Positions 37,701 through 50,600 of a DNA stretch of 64,000 nt are shown here, piece by piece. The notes below the pieces were generated by a model. That model made no database searches. It had not been told where the DNA came from and saw only the letters and a program-made list of their open reading frames with translations. This DNA is from Rhabdornis inornatus (lineage: Eukaryota > Chordata > Aves > Passeriformes > Rhabdornithidae), in contig VWZS01002669.1 of NCBI GenBank assembly GCA_013397075.1, positions 2,824,217 to 2,888,216 on the forward strand. Reading direction: 5' to 3'. Position 1 is the first letter of the stretch; every line of letters starts with the position of its first letter. Made by a program: the position numbers and the translations under genes.

Positions 37701-40700
37701 GCTTGATATTTTGGCCTGTGTTTAATAAGTTACCCTAGGTACTAGCAGTCCCAGGCAAGTCTCTTCAGTGCAGTGTAGCTGGCTCACCAGAAGCAGGAGC
37801 ACAGCCACAGGGATGTGGAGATTGTCATTTGGTTCTAGTTTAAGGTGAAATTGCAGTCACAGTGCTTCTGGAGTCTCAGTGATACTCTTGTTGTGATCTG
37901 CACAACTGTCTTTAGTATGAACTTCCAGCCTGTAGCCCATTATTTTGCATGCTAGAGTAGAAAAGGTCCCTTAAATGCAAGTTCTTTCAAAGAATTTACC
38001 TCATCACCAATCCTTTTTTCGAAATGTCCTTGTAAGCATGAGATTCCTACACACATTTTCTGTTTCCATTTATTTCTGCCCCAACACCATGACCTGGTGG
38101 TCACAGCCAGCTCTCCCTGATTTGACTGGTGGAAGGAAATTGAGGAAAATTACTACAATGCAGGGTCTATTTCAGCAAGGTTTGAAAAAGGATTTAAACA
38201 GCAAGTAGTACCAAGAGATTGCAGGGGTCTGAATCCCACTTTTTAAATACTGTTTGGACAGTGCCTATGGTATGGTCCTTTATGTTCTAGAGGCCAAGAC
38301 TTCCCCAGTTGTGTAATAAAAAGAAAGCAACTGTGTGTTAGGTCAGCACTATGCTGTTCAGAAGTGGGGAAAGCTGGTGTTCACACATCCTGCAAAGCCC
38401 TCACTCCAACTCACCTAACATAGGAAAGACTCTGATTTAAATGGGTTTTGGACCAGATCTTACCCATGAGTGGTAGTGAAGGTTGGTGTGACCCAGATTC
38501 AAGAATGAGGCCTGCTGGGTATATTTTACAGGTAAATACTGAGTACTAGTGGGGACCATGATAACAATGAAGGCTCCCTAGAGCAACCTCAGAGCACTCT
38601 GCACGACTAAATCTGCCTCAAGCCATGACCTGCATCTTCAGAAATCTTTCTGACATTGCGTAATTAATGATTTCAATACATCTGCAGGGAAAACTCTGTG
38701 ATTAGGTTATAGGAAAAGAAGCAGCAAGAGAAGCAGAGATGTATTTGTGCTGAAGAGCTGGAACTTTTGACAAGTGTGAAAAAAGCTAAGGGTGTACCTT
38801 CTCTGTCAAAAAACCACAATAAAACAAAAGCAGGCTTCTTACTTTTATCCACAAGGAGATTTTGTCTGAAGGCCAGAACTAAAACTTAAAGGCTCCTGGC
38901 TTAGACCAAAACCTCACTGTGGGACAGTGTTTCATTATAGAAGTTACTTATCTACCAAAACTATTTAAAGACAGGAAGTGTTGTCTGTGGTTAGGATTAA
39001 TCTTCTCTGTCACATAGCCTGTCTCCCAAATGAGAGATTAATGTAGAGTATAACTTCCTGACAGGCAAGAAGCATTGTATGGATTTTAATTTCTGTGGGA
39101 AGAAGCAAAGCCAAGTAAATTGCGCCATGCATTGCACATTGGAACACTATCAGCCAAAAATATCTCAGACTGCTCATTGTACCAGACCTGATAGACAGAA
39201 ATGGGCAAAGAATCCTCTATCACACCCCAACTCCATGTCTACCTTGCGAAAAAGGGAGAGTGACCAAAATGTTGGACATGCAGCAGAAAGTAGGCAGCTT
39301 CCACATGTCCTGACAAACTTCAGTGCTCCTTCAAGAAAAAATGAGAGTGCAAGAAAAGCAGGGCAAAACATGGAAGTAGAGCAAACACATGGAATGTCAA
39401 CATGGAATGGGAACATCAGATGCTGGTTGAGGAGCAGAGGCAGAATGGAAGAAAATGTAACATCTTGAACTGGGATTTGCTGCCTTGTGTCCTCAGTCAG
39501 CCATTGGCACCTTGACCACACACACACAGCAGGCACACAGACAGGGCACAGTGAGACATGACTGCAAAACATCCTCTCTGGGCTCTTGTCATGTTGCCAA
39601 GTTGCAGATATAGTCACTGCCCTTTGCGCACACTCACAGAAGAGAGGAACTTGTGACAATAACCCAGGATAAGAGTTTACTTGTTTAACTTGAAGGAAGG
39701 AGGTCATCACATACATCTTTTGTCTTCCCAGATGGGGCTGCCTTGTCTGCTTTGCTATTTGCATAGCTGTCTACACAGCTGAAATATTTGCATTTTTTTC
39801 CTGTGCCCTGCAGCCAGTGAAGCACTATTTGAGCTGGTAAAATGCCAGAGTCTTACTCAGTTGTAAGACTGAGCTGGTGATCTAGTCAGCTTTGTTATGT
39901 TATTGTCAGCCACAGCAGCAAGATAGCAGACATCACCACCAAGATCATCAAAGAGAACATTCACTCTTAAGGAAAAAAAAACAAAACTGGGCCATAAATT
40001 ACAGCATAAATCTATTTCTAGCCTAAAATAATATCTATTATTATCAAAACATGTGTCCTAGAAAAAGGTCAGGGCTTGACCTGTTTGTTTTGGACGATAT
40101 GATGTGCTGCTGTTGGTAATGATATGATTGGAGACATATGGGTTCTCCAGAAAATTATGTGCTAATTATGCGTTAATGTGATCAGTTCATGTGTGCCTAA
40201 TGCCTGGCTTTCCAGTGCTGATGTACAGTTTATTCCCCAGCAGATCAACTATGTGTGACAACTTCAGAGGTAAATACAGGAAGTTTTTACTTGAAGACAA
40301 AGGAATCTGTGGAGTGACTCCTGTATTTTTTTCACCTTAAAGTAATGATGGAGTTGTTAATTTCAGATTAGGATTATTCCTGTTTTAGTGGAGGAGAATA
40401 TGGCTTTTGAAGTATAAGACAATAGAACACTGTCTTGTGTGCTACAGCCTGAGTGTAACACAACAAGATCAACCTAGTGCAAACATTCCCCGCTTATCTT
40501 AGCAGGACATGTAAAGATTATTTCTAATCCTTTGTGTGCTTTGTACCTTTAAGATGGTATTTCTGAAACCATGAAAGGCTCATTGTGACATTAAGTATTG
40601 ATTACTTACAACACAACACACACAATGTTTTTGTGGTATACTACTGAATAAACACAGTTTGTATTTTCACTCTTCTTTAAAGATCTCAAGTTTCAATGAT

Positions 40701-43700
40701 CTGATGGGCAGCTTAGAGCTCTGACACACATCTTGTCCTCAGTTGTCCGTATATACTGCTTGGAAGGGCTGGGCAGTGGCCAACATCCCTTCCAGTCCCC
40801 AATGACACAGGCTCAGACATGAGAGCTGCATCAGAGCTGGCCATGAAACAACAGGGTAATCACAGTGCACACTATGAACGGCTGCACAATTCAAGTAGAA
40901 CTGTTTCATGCATTTGTTGCATGTTGTGTTTGGAGAGTACACTCAGGATCTAAAGGCACTGTCTGGCAGCTCAGCTTCATTTCATCTTAATGAAAATAAG
41001 GTGTATCTATACTACATAGAATATGTATTCTGTACTACAGTAGACATGACAATCGGACCTATGCCTCAAGGCACAGCTGGCCTTCTCTATGTTACTTTTT
41101 CCTCTGTGCTGCTTTAGTCTTTTCAGACTGCTCCTTATGGGCAGCAGGCTGTGGGTATGTGTTTCTCTGCAGATAGCACTGTTCCCTGCCTTTGAAGCGC
41201 CCTCATGTTGTAGTTTGCTCTTTTCTTTATTCCTTGCCATGTAAATAGAGGGGCAGATGCTTTATAGATAGGGGCTGGGAAATGGCTGAATGTGTGTGTC
41301 TATGAAACATAATCAAATGAAATGAAAGCTGGGACTGACACTTGAAATTTCATTGCAATTTTTTTTCATGCATACAAGTGGCTTAGTTGACTTCACAGGG
41401 GCTGCTAGTTTCATAAAAGCTATCTGTGTGGAAGAGACAGCAAGATGGACACTGTTTATTGATATGATAATGTAGCTAGCTTGAGGCTGCTAGTTTGAGA
41501 TTGTGATAAAGGATGTCTAAGAAAGATAGCAAGTTCATAAAGTGTTTCATTTTCAAGCACGCAGAGTATTATTAGCAGAGCAGCTGTAGCTTTTTATATC
41601 ATTTTGTAATGCATCTGATGTGGCATTTTGAAATTAAAACCCTTTTTACGGCTGTCTTTTGTCACTTACATCTCGGCCAAGAGCTCTCCTTTCCCAGAGC
41701 ATTCTCTAACTGAGTGTGCATTAAGACTCAGACACCTTTGAAGGGTAAGGACCTTTATAGCACAAAACCATTTTCCAAGAAGAAAATTAGGTGAGTTTGG
41801 CAGATTGAACTAACTAGCTCTAAGGAAGAAACAGCCTGCGTTTTTGCATCCCTGCAGCGGAAGAGCTGAGACATTCCCAGGCGTGGCCCTGGCAAAGTCC
41901 AGTGCCCACGTATTTCTGGAATGAATGCCAGCTGCCTCCACGTCTTCTCACTCACACATTGAAACACTGTGCAGTCAAAGCCATCAGGACTTGCAGAGAA
42001 CCCTGCAAATTATCTCAGGGAAAGTAATCCAGGATCTTTTGCTCCTAATAAAAGACACCCCTGAAACTGGACTCACATTGCTAGAGGACAAGAGAGCCTT
42101 TTGAATGAAGAACAGAACCTGAAAATTCTTTATGCTTTCACTCCTGAAGGAGCTCCTGGGCATTTCACCTCAGCTATTAATTCTTCCAGACAAAATCAGT
42201 GCAAATTTAGAACTCATCCTGATTGCTTTAAACAAGAAGATGGGCTCATGGAAGCACACAGCTGTAATATAACTCCTAGGTCACAGAAAGGGTAAAAGGA
42301 CTCCTGCCACTAGGTTCAGCCATAAAACCTGCCATCTTACACCAGAGACATGGAGTAGGTTCCAGATCATTCTGTGAACTTGAGAAAACCACTGAATCAT
42401 TTATTGGTTTAATTTCCTTATCTCTGAATAAGGAAATCTTTTTGCAGAGAGGGATTTAGCTTAAAGATCCATGGAAAGCTCTTTCTACTCTGAAGGAAAA
42501 TATGACAACTATATGACAATGTTGTGACATACACCAAAAAAGCAGCACTAAACCCAGCTTCCCTGTAACAGTCTTGTGAACAATCAGCACCTTCCAGTGG
42601 ATATGCTAAAATCAATGACATCTTCATACATACAGGACCTTTCAAGGCTCAGCTGCCAAACATGACCTTGTAAAAACATTACATTCCAATGAAAAACAAG
42701 TCTGGACACTGATAAGCAGTACTGGAAAATTACACTTGATCTGGCAGACTGAGAAGCATTAGATTGTTAATCTCTTATCCCTTCAAAGATCTCGTCCACT
42801 TAGAAATGAAAACCCATTGTTACCAAGGCAAGGCAGCACCTTTTCACTGGATTAACTGCTGACTACCTGATGTCTTTCATTCACACGCCAAAGCCGGTAC
42901 TGCATTGTACTCTCTCTTTTCCCTCCCAAAATACTGCTGAAGATAAAGTGAGCAACTGCTCTCTTCAAGCTTCTACTGCCTGCAGGCCATCCTCTCAGAG
43001 CCACCTGTGAAACCAGTCATTTTACCTTCTCTTATACTTCCTGCAGCAGAAGGCAGGTTCATACAGGCTCCCCCAGTCCACCCCTGCATATCTCTCTCCT
43101 CCTCCAACTGCAGCAATACCTTTGCCTGTTATATTTGTTTGGGTGGGATACAAACCAGCACAACCCTGCCCAGGATGGCAGGGTAGGGGTCCAGGCACCA
43201 CCCTGCATTGGTTCCTATTCCGCTGCTTGCCTGTGTAGTTCAGGAACACCATCTGTCCCTTCCCTCACCTCTCCTAGGCTCATTCCAATCCCCACCCACC
43301 CACACCTTAATCTAGTATCTGGCATTTAGATTTGACTGACTTTCAAAGTATAAATGGGTCAGGTCATTTAGCATAGGCTGATAGGTTGTGATTGCAGTTC
43401 TTCGCGTGCTGAGTCACTCTGGTAGCAGATGTCATCTGCTTCTCGTTTGAGGGAGAGGCACACAGTAAATTAAAAATGCAATATGCACTGCTAAAATCTT
43501 ATACAGCTGTATTCAGCAGAGATGAGTGGGAGTTCAAGACAGTAAAATTACAGGGGGTTCTACTACGAAGGCAAAAATTCAGGGGAAAAGCTTTTGTATA
43601 AGCACTTAGTTCAGTTACCCACGTGTGCTTCAGTAACTGGCTAAAAATAGAACACCCAAACTATTGGAAAAGCAAAGCAAACGGAGACTCAGGAAAAGTA

Positions 43701-44582
43701 AGCCATTGATGGTGATGCAGGAAATACTTCTGAATTAAACCATTCTGCTGCAGCCTTTGTAATGTTCTCAGAAGGCCACAGTTGTAAAAATGAGTCATTC
43801 CTGGGCTTCAGTGTAACATTTGCTTGATATTATTGATGAGGGATTGCAAGGGATCCGTGTGGTAGTAGGGCAAACTGTGTTTGTTTTTACAGACGTATAA
43901 AAATACACATCACTAGAAAATCAAAGCAACAACCACAACATACCAAATACTTTCCATAGGAGACAGAGAGCCTAATTCTCTGAGAGCCAGTGACCCCAGC
44001 TGCTCTCAGAGCTGAGTACGTCACTCGCTGTCAAGACCTGACCCAGAAGAAAGGAAATCAGGGCTGCATTTCATTATTTTGGCACAACAGACTTCAACAG
44101 CTGCAACTAGGGTTATCGAACTGCAAGTCAACTTGCAGAGGCACAAACCACATCAGCCTTCCCTCAGAATCAGACAAATTTGCTTCCCTGAAAATCTATC
44201 AAAATCATTGCAAAAACAAGGTCCTTTGTATGTGGCTCAAGCTGCTGGAGTGGAAAGACACCCTGAGTAAGCATAGGTCAAATGGGGTTAAGCTTGCTTT
44301 CTTCCAAGAGTTATCTGGAAAGGATTAGAATCCAGCAGCACCACTGGCAACCAAATGTGCTCAGACAGCTCAGCTGAACTCCTGGTATCTTCCAGCAAAA
44401 AGATTGGTTTTTGTTCCTCTATTTATTCTTGCATATGTTTACAATACTTACTGGCAGTTGACATTAGAAAAAAACCCCATACTTCTAGACATGTATTTGT
44501 TGAAAAGAGGGAAATTTTTACTGAAATAATTGCCTCTTTTTCACAGGAAAAAAATCAGTAGTTTTTTACTGGACTGAATCTT
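34714..44582. other. Gene-poor stretch, intron or intergenic
   Basis: About 10 kb with no recognisable gene. The plus strand is T-rich and G-over-C (bases 40081-40140 contain 24 T, 13 A, 18 G and 5 C by hand count). A short CA-rich patch is at about 39519-39540. The only unusual coding signal is an overlapping pair of open frames at 39079-39468 (plus, 129 codons) and 39174-39764 (minus, 196 codons). Neither has a recognised domain and both are near chance expectation for a window this size. Confidence 0.5.
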
Positions 44583-44602
44583 CTGTAAGTGCAGCCTTAC
44601 AG
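44583..44602. repeat. Small hairpin beside the long inverted repeat
   Basis: ctgtaag (44583-44589) is the exact reverse complement of cttacag (44596-44602), with a 6-base loop. It ends one base before the 26-bp inverted repeat. Confidence 0.85.
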
Positions 44603-44603
44603 T

Positions 44604-44658
44604 AATTTGCAGTGTTGGAGGAGTGCAACCCTGTTGCACTCCTCCAACACTGCAAATT
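44604..44658. repeat. Perfect 26-bp inverted repeat with 3-nt loop
   Basis: The left arm 44604-44629 (starts aatttgcagtg, ends gagtgcaac) is the exact reverse complement of the right arm 44633-44658. Only CCT at 44630-44632 separates them. DNA could extrude a cruciform and a transcript from either strand would fold into a perfect stem. Pairing does not extend beyond the arms. The tiny loop and the absence of bulges argue against a usual microRNA precursor. Confidence 0.95.
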
Positions 44659-47600
44659 CTCAAATCAGATGTTTTTAACCTTTAAACAGTCATGATTGTA
44701 ACTGTAAATGTCCTGTTGTCTTCCTTTCCCTTTAAACCACCTTCAGCCTGCTATCTCACTCCTATTTCAACAGGATTTCAGGAGAGAGCAGCTGAGCACT
44801 GTTTTGTCTTTTAAAGCCTTTAAGACAAAGATTTTAAAAGTTTTTAGAAGATTAAAGATTTGTAGGGCTAAGTAGGGGATTTGAAATACCTAGTTCCAAT
44901 GAACAAGATTTGAGGCAGCAATTTCCCAGTAGGTGGCTTGGAAATGCCCTCCATGTGACAAAGAAACCTGGGAGACTCACATGGATGAGGTTTGTAGAGC
45001 TTCCTACAGCTTCACCTTACTCCAGTCCACATCTTCACTGCCCCTGCAGGATTCAAGCTTGCAGGGCTTCCCACATGCTGTTGGGAGGCAAGTTTCACAC
45101 TCTAGAACTGGAAAACACTTCAGATCATACCATGAGATTTGGATTATTTTAATTTTGTGGGTTTTTTTTTCTACCGAGATCTATTAATTAGCACATTTGA
45201 CTAGACTGGAAGAAAAAAATAGCTTTAAAAAATAGACTCCAGGGAACTGTCTCAAATTAGCTCACGGATGACTTCTGTCTTCTTTTCCAACGATATTTGC
45301 TCTTTGAAGGCTTGGGAGTCTGTTTCATGTTTACCAAAATGAAAGCTATTATATTACTGAAATCAAAATCTTTGTAAGTAATTTAAGAAGGTGAGCACCA
45401 GTCTTCGTCAAATGGTCATGGATTGAATGGTCCTGCCTGTGAAATTTCTCTGGAGAGAATGTCACAGCCGGCAAACTTGCCCTAAATTTCCACCATTTTA
45501 TTCTGCCAAGGGCAGGACAAGATTGACCACAGAGCCCTTCTCCTGCCATAGGGCTGTAGTTGCTGTCACCCCACAGCTTGGGCAGAGCACTGGAATACAA
45601 AGTCCTTTGCTCCAAACCAAGCTTTGTACAGCAGACAGGAGGTATTCACATCCAGCATTTTGGTTTGAGGCCCATCCTGAATACAAAGATTTTTCTTTAA
45701 AATACTGTATTTGAATTTAGTAATGAACAGTACGTGTTAAAAATGACTATGCCAGTTTTCAATACCCTCTCTGTACCTGCATTATCAGGGAAGAAGTGCC
45801 TGGGAAACAAAACCCTGAGCCGTATTCAGTCCTGGTGTTAGTCCTTGCATCCTCATTTTATCTGATTATTTATTTTGCAGCCCGGAGTACAAGCCTAATC
45901 AGAACTCCCTACCCTCACTGCTTATATAACAACTTTTTCTGCTCCCCCTCTCCCTCTGTAAGCTTTACTCTGAAAAAAAAAAAAAAAAAGAAAGAAAATT
46001 AGAGAGTATAAATATTCTCCTAAAATGAAAGTTGCTGGATCCTTGCTATCTTTTAAAGGATATGGGGCAGTAGGAGATCACACTTAAAGCAATCAGGGTA
46101 AGTAAATAGGAGTTTAGGGCATGTAAATCTGTCTGATTGCACTTAGTCTGTGTTTTGGCTTGGTTAAATCAACATAAAATGTGTTTGGCACAGTATTTGT
46201 TGTGATTTTCTCTCCTCTTCCTTGCTATTTAGACTTGATGCCCCTATGCATCTGACTGTTTTTAAAGAGCCAATGGGTGATTTTTCCCCATTTTTTCAGC
46301 TCTCAAAGTTAGATCACTGAAGCTATTTTCCTTGGATGGGTTTCATGCATATGGACTGTTGACTACCTTCTTGATCTGGTCTCCTGGCAGTGTGAATATT
46401 TTTGTCAAGGAATCTCCCTTCTGTTGTGGTGCAGGAATTGCAGGTGGGTGCTGGGAGGTGACTAGTTGTCTTTTGTGACGTAACCAGAGGTGTTAAAAAA
46501 GAGAAATTCAGGCTACTCTGAAAACAGCCTGGACTCTTAGTAGCAAATGTAAGACTAATGCAAGGTTAATTGCCTGCTTTCTTGTGAAAGGTCTTAACAA
46601 GAATAAAGAAATTCAGTCAGTGAAGAGTTGAGAGAGCTCCTGGTGTCAGCAAACTGGGGAGGTTTATACAATGTGGCTCAGTCACTCTTGATCTCTCGTG
46701 TTAGATAGAGAGCTTATAGTTTTGCAAGAGTACTAGGAGATTATGTGGTTCTCAACAAATTAAAACATCCAGTAAATTAGCCCTAACTACTACTTTCAGA
46801 CACTACTTCCTTCTCCTCCCTCTTGTCTCCCTCTGACAAAACCAACATGGTCAAATTTCTGATTTGTAGTTGAAGGCCTTATTTTAAATTTAGAGCCATA
46901 GGAAGCCATTTAAATCTTTAGCACAGGAAAAACTGGCTGATAGAGTCATGGGTTTGTAGGGCAGCACCAGAGCTAGCACACAAAGTATCCAGCATTTCAA
47001 ACAGCTCATTCACAAAAAATCTGTGTTCTGCGTTCTGGAGGGAATCAAATCCTATTTGCCTTTTGGGAGTTGTCACATTGAAGCCAATTGGATTACTCAT
47101 TTGTTTGAGCCAAGCAGGATTTAACCCTCCAAGAAACAAAATGGATTTGCTAAATGAAAGGGATTAGTTTTTTTCCATGTAATACTGTGATAACAAAAAA
47201 AAAAAAAAAACAACAAAAAGAAAACAAAAGGCGTCTCTCCTCATGCTTTTTTTTGGTGCAATATGAAGTAAGAAGTAGAAGAGGCCTCTTCTCTGCCCTA
47301 TGCACCTTAATTTTAGTTAATCAGCATCTTGATTTCGTTTAAATCAGCATTCAAGTGTCAGCAGATGCTTTTCAGTATGTAAATTACTTTTGGTGGGTGG
47401 AGCTCCTCTCTTGTGTTTGAGATAGGGTATACTGTTAGGTCTTAGGCTGAGAGTAATTTGTAGAGGATTTAAAGCTGGACATAGTTTCTCATCTGTCAGT
47501 GCTAGAGGCTGGTAAACCAATTGCAGGTATTTGCCGTTCTTGGGATGTACTGATACTGGAAAATAGACTGCCTATGATGATGGCTTACAACATAACAGAT

Positions 47601-50600
47601 CCAGACTTTGACTCTTTCTTGAAAGTGAAATAAAGTTTACATTCAAGGTATTAGTCTGGGTTAGAACTGCATGTGGATTCATTCAGCACAGAAGGAAAAA
47701 GTAAATAGGCAACAGGTCCTTTTGTACTGGAAGAAATTTCATCTCCTGAACTGGCAAACATGAGAGAGGAATTGTGCTATTCTATAAATGGACAGCCTCT
47801 GCATAGCTGGAGTTAAAGAAATTGCAGCCATACTGCACAACAACTCTCACCTTTTGTCCTCCTTCCCAGACATTGAAGGCAGAAGTCACTGAGCATTCCT
47901 AGATTTCCATGGTCTTCCTGGAAGGTGCATATGCTTCCAGATGCACCCTGTATCATGGTCAGTGCATACTGGGCATCCACTCATGAGCTCTGCTGCTGTG
48001 GCAGCAGCCTCAGATTTGATAAGCTGGGCTCTGACAGGCAGTAGGAGACAGATCCAGTCCTTCCCCTCTCTGCTTTTACAGAAGCAGGGAGTGGCAGCTC
48101 CTCTGTGGCAAGCCTCGTGGGCAGGGTGATACCATCCTGGCTGAAAGTAACCACCAGATTCAGACAGTGGTCTGCCTGGTAGTCTCTGCATTTATACCCT
48201 CATGTGGCTCAATTATTCTTTTTTTGCTAGACTTGTGTTCTATCATGGAGTTGTTTCTCTTAGCATTTACAGTTTGTTCTGAAACCTTGAAACCTCAAGT
48301 ATAAACATGGAGCAGCATCTGTATCACATGCAATGAAAATTCTCTATGGGATAAGAATAAGCCTTTACAGCAAATAGAAATTTATGCTTCTTCTCAAGAC
48401 AAGGGGCAATATTCAAATGAGTCAGGTGAGAACCTGGCAGAATTCTAAGGACCTCTATTTCGAAGATCCCATATAGACAAAAAGTCCTTATCCTCCATCA
48501 ATTTATGTAACAGCAGCTAGGCAGAGAGAGGAACAGTGTGCAGCCTTTCAATATGAATGTTTCTGAATCTGATCAATATGAATCTAATACTGATTGCAAT
48601 GCTATATTTGAATTAGTTTTTATTCCTCCCCCAATTAAGGGAGACTTGAAAGAGGAGAGGCTTCACAGTGGACAGTCACTTCCACTAATGCAAAAAGTTC
48701 TGAGTGTTGTATCAGCTCATACCAAGTCCAAGATTCAACACAGGAAGAGGCAGCATATATGGGAAAGAGATTTATATGTATATTAGTTCTCTACATAAGT
48801 CTGTCTACCTCCTGAAAAACAGCTGTGAGCTCCACAGACTCAGGATAACTCTAAGACACAGAGGGTGGAAGATTTATTATTTCTTTTAAAACTTCAGCAA
48901 TGATGCCATTCATCTGCCAAATGACAGATCTCCTGGTGGCAAGGATTTCATGTTCAACCAGACTGCTATTTGAAGTAGCCTGAAAAGTTTGCAGTCTGCT
49001 ATGCAAATAAGAGAAGGAGAGAAAAGTTTGCTTAGTAGCAGCTGTAACCCATGAAAAGAAAAACAAATTCCACTCTGGCAAGGGAATGCCCCTCTAAGTC
49101 CAGCTACTAGAGTCTGCACAGCAGGTTAAGGACTTCTGTTTTCCCCTCCAAAAGGCTTCTGTTTTACTCATGCTGGTACAAAGGAGGAGCAGAAGGCATT
49201 AACTGAGAAGCAAGTGAGGTCAAAGATGGGTGCTTTCAATCAGGTGAATGATCAAAATTGTGCAAGCTAAATTCAGACTAGGGTAATAGATCCCTCAAAC
49301 TATCTCACTCTTCCTGTTGCTGCTCAGGCAACCAAAGCCTAAGGCCTCTGTTGCTGAGGAACAGACAGTGAAGGATTGCTTATACCTCTGCTGTACTAAT
49401 TATTTTTCCCCAGCTGCTGCAGAAAACATCTGCCCTGTGATGATAGTCCAGGTTGTCACACCATCAGACAAGGTATGAGGAAAAGGCAGTTCTCTTCCCG
49501 TCTCTGAACACCCCAGAGAGATATAAAGAAGTTCAGCCAGGAGAAAATCTCCTATCTTGTGATGACGAGTGTTACAGTGTTGGTTTATGGATTTTCCACC
49601 ATTAGTGGAAGGAGAAGGAAAAGCTTGTCCTTGCTTCAGAGGAACAAGGAAAGCATTGTGTGTGAGAGGATGCAGCAGCTGGTGGGAAGCAAGAACAGAG
49701 GCTCCATAAAACATGAGAAATGCTCAGCTCTGCTGGATGCTGTACCCAGTCCTCAGACTGCTACATGAGGAGGGAGCTCTGCCCACCCATAGCTGGCATT
49801 GAGGGTACTCCTGGGTCAGGCTCTTGCCCAGCTGAGCACTGGCCCTCAGGCATTTACGCCTGCAGTGTTTCCCTTTTCTGCTCTGTGCCCTGAGGCACAG
49901 AGGCAGCAGCCACTGTACTGGCAAAGCCTTCTTCAAGATTGGCTTAATTGACATTCTAAGCCAGATGTGGGTGACGGTGCCTGAGGACTGCATTAAAACT
50001 GCTTATTTTTTCTTCTAATCTGTCAGAAGGCTTTTTCAAGGTATCTTCAAATGCAGCAGAAATGCCCATTATTCTTGGGCTTGTCTGGTGTCCTTAGCTC
50101 CTATAGATTACAGGAAGGGTGAGCAACAGAATGTGCACTATCTTCTAAAGGAGACTTTTTTTTATTACAGTGCCAAGCTAGGAGTGAGCATGAAAAGACC
50201 AAAGCACGCAGTGACTATCATTTGAGTTGTTGTGCTCTTCAAGGCTTGAAAAGGTTTGCTTTGAGCCATTGTCAAATAACCCTTGCTTTTGGTGTGGCTG
50301 GGTGGCTATTCCCCCGTACAGGGCTGCTGGGCTGAATCCAGCCCTAAGCCTTCGAGAACAGGGCTGCTGCAAAGAGTGACACACAGCTTTTTTTCTACAT
50401 GGGAATATCAAGACAGGAGTAGTGTTAAAAAAAAAATAGGTCAGAGTATTTCTATTTAAAGTACTCATCAAGAAATAAAAAGGTGCAACTTGGTTTTTCT
50501 GGTTTGCATTTCAACATTTGTGAGGACTGTGATTGTGCCAGAACTGAACTGGCAGCCTCAAGTCCAGGCCACTCCTGATGGAGTGAGGCTGCCCAAGGCC

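Noticed and set aside
44604..44658. MicroRNA precursor reading of the inverted repeat
   Set aside because: The stem is perfect with only a 3-nt loop; normal precursors have bulges and a larger loop, so the site was kept as a structural oddity only.
45973..47210. A runs at 45973-45989 and 47195-47210 as poly-A tails of retrocopies
   Set aside because: No recognisable parent gene frame lies upstream and no flanking target-site duplications were seen.
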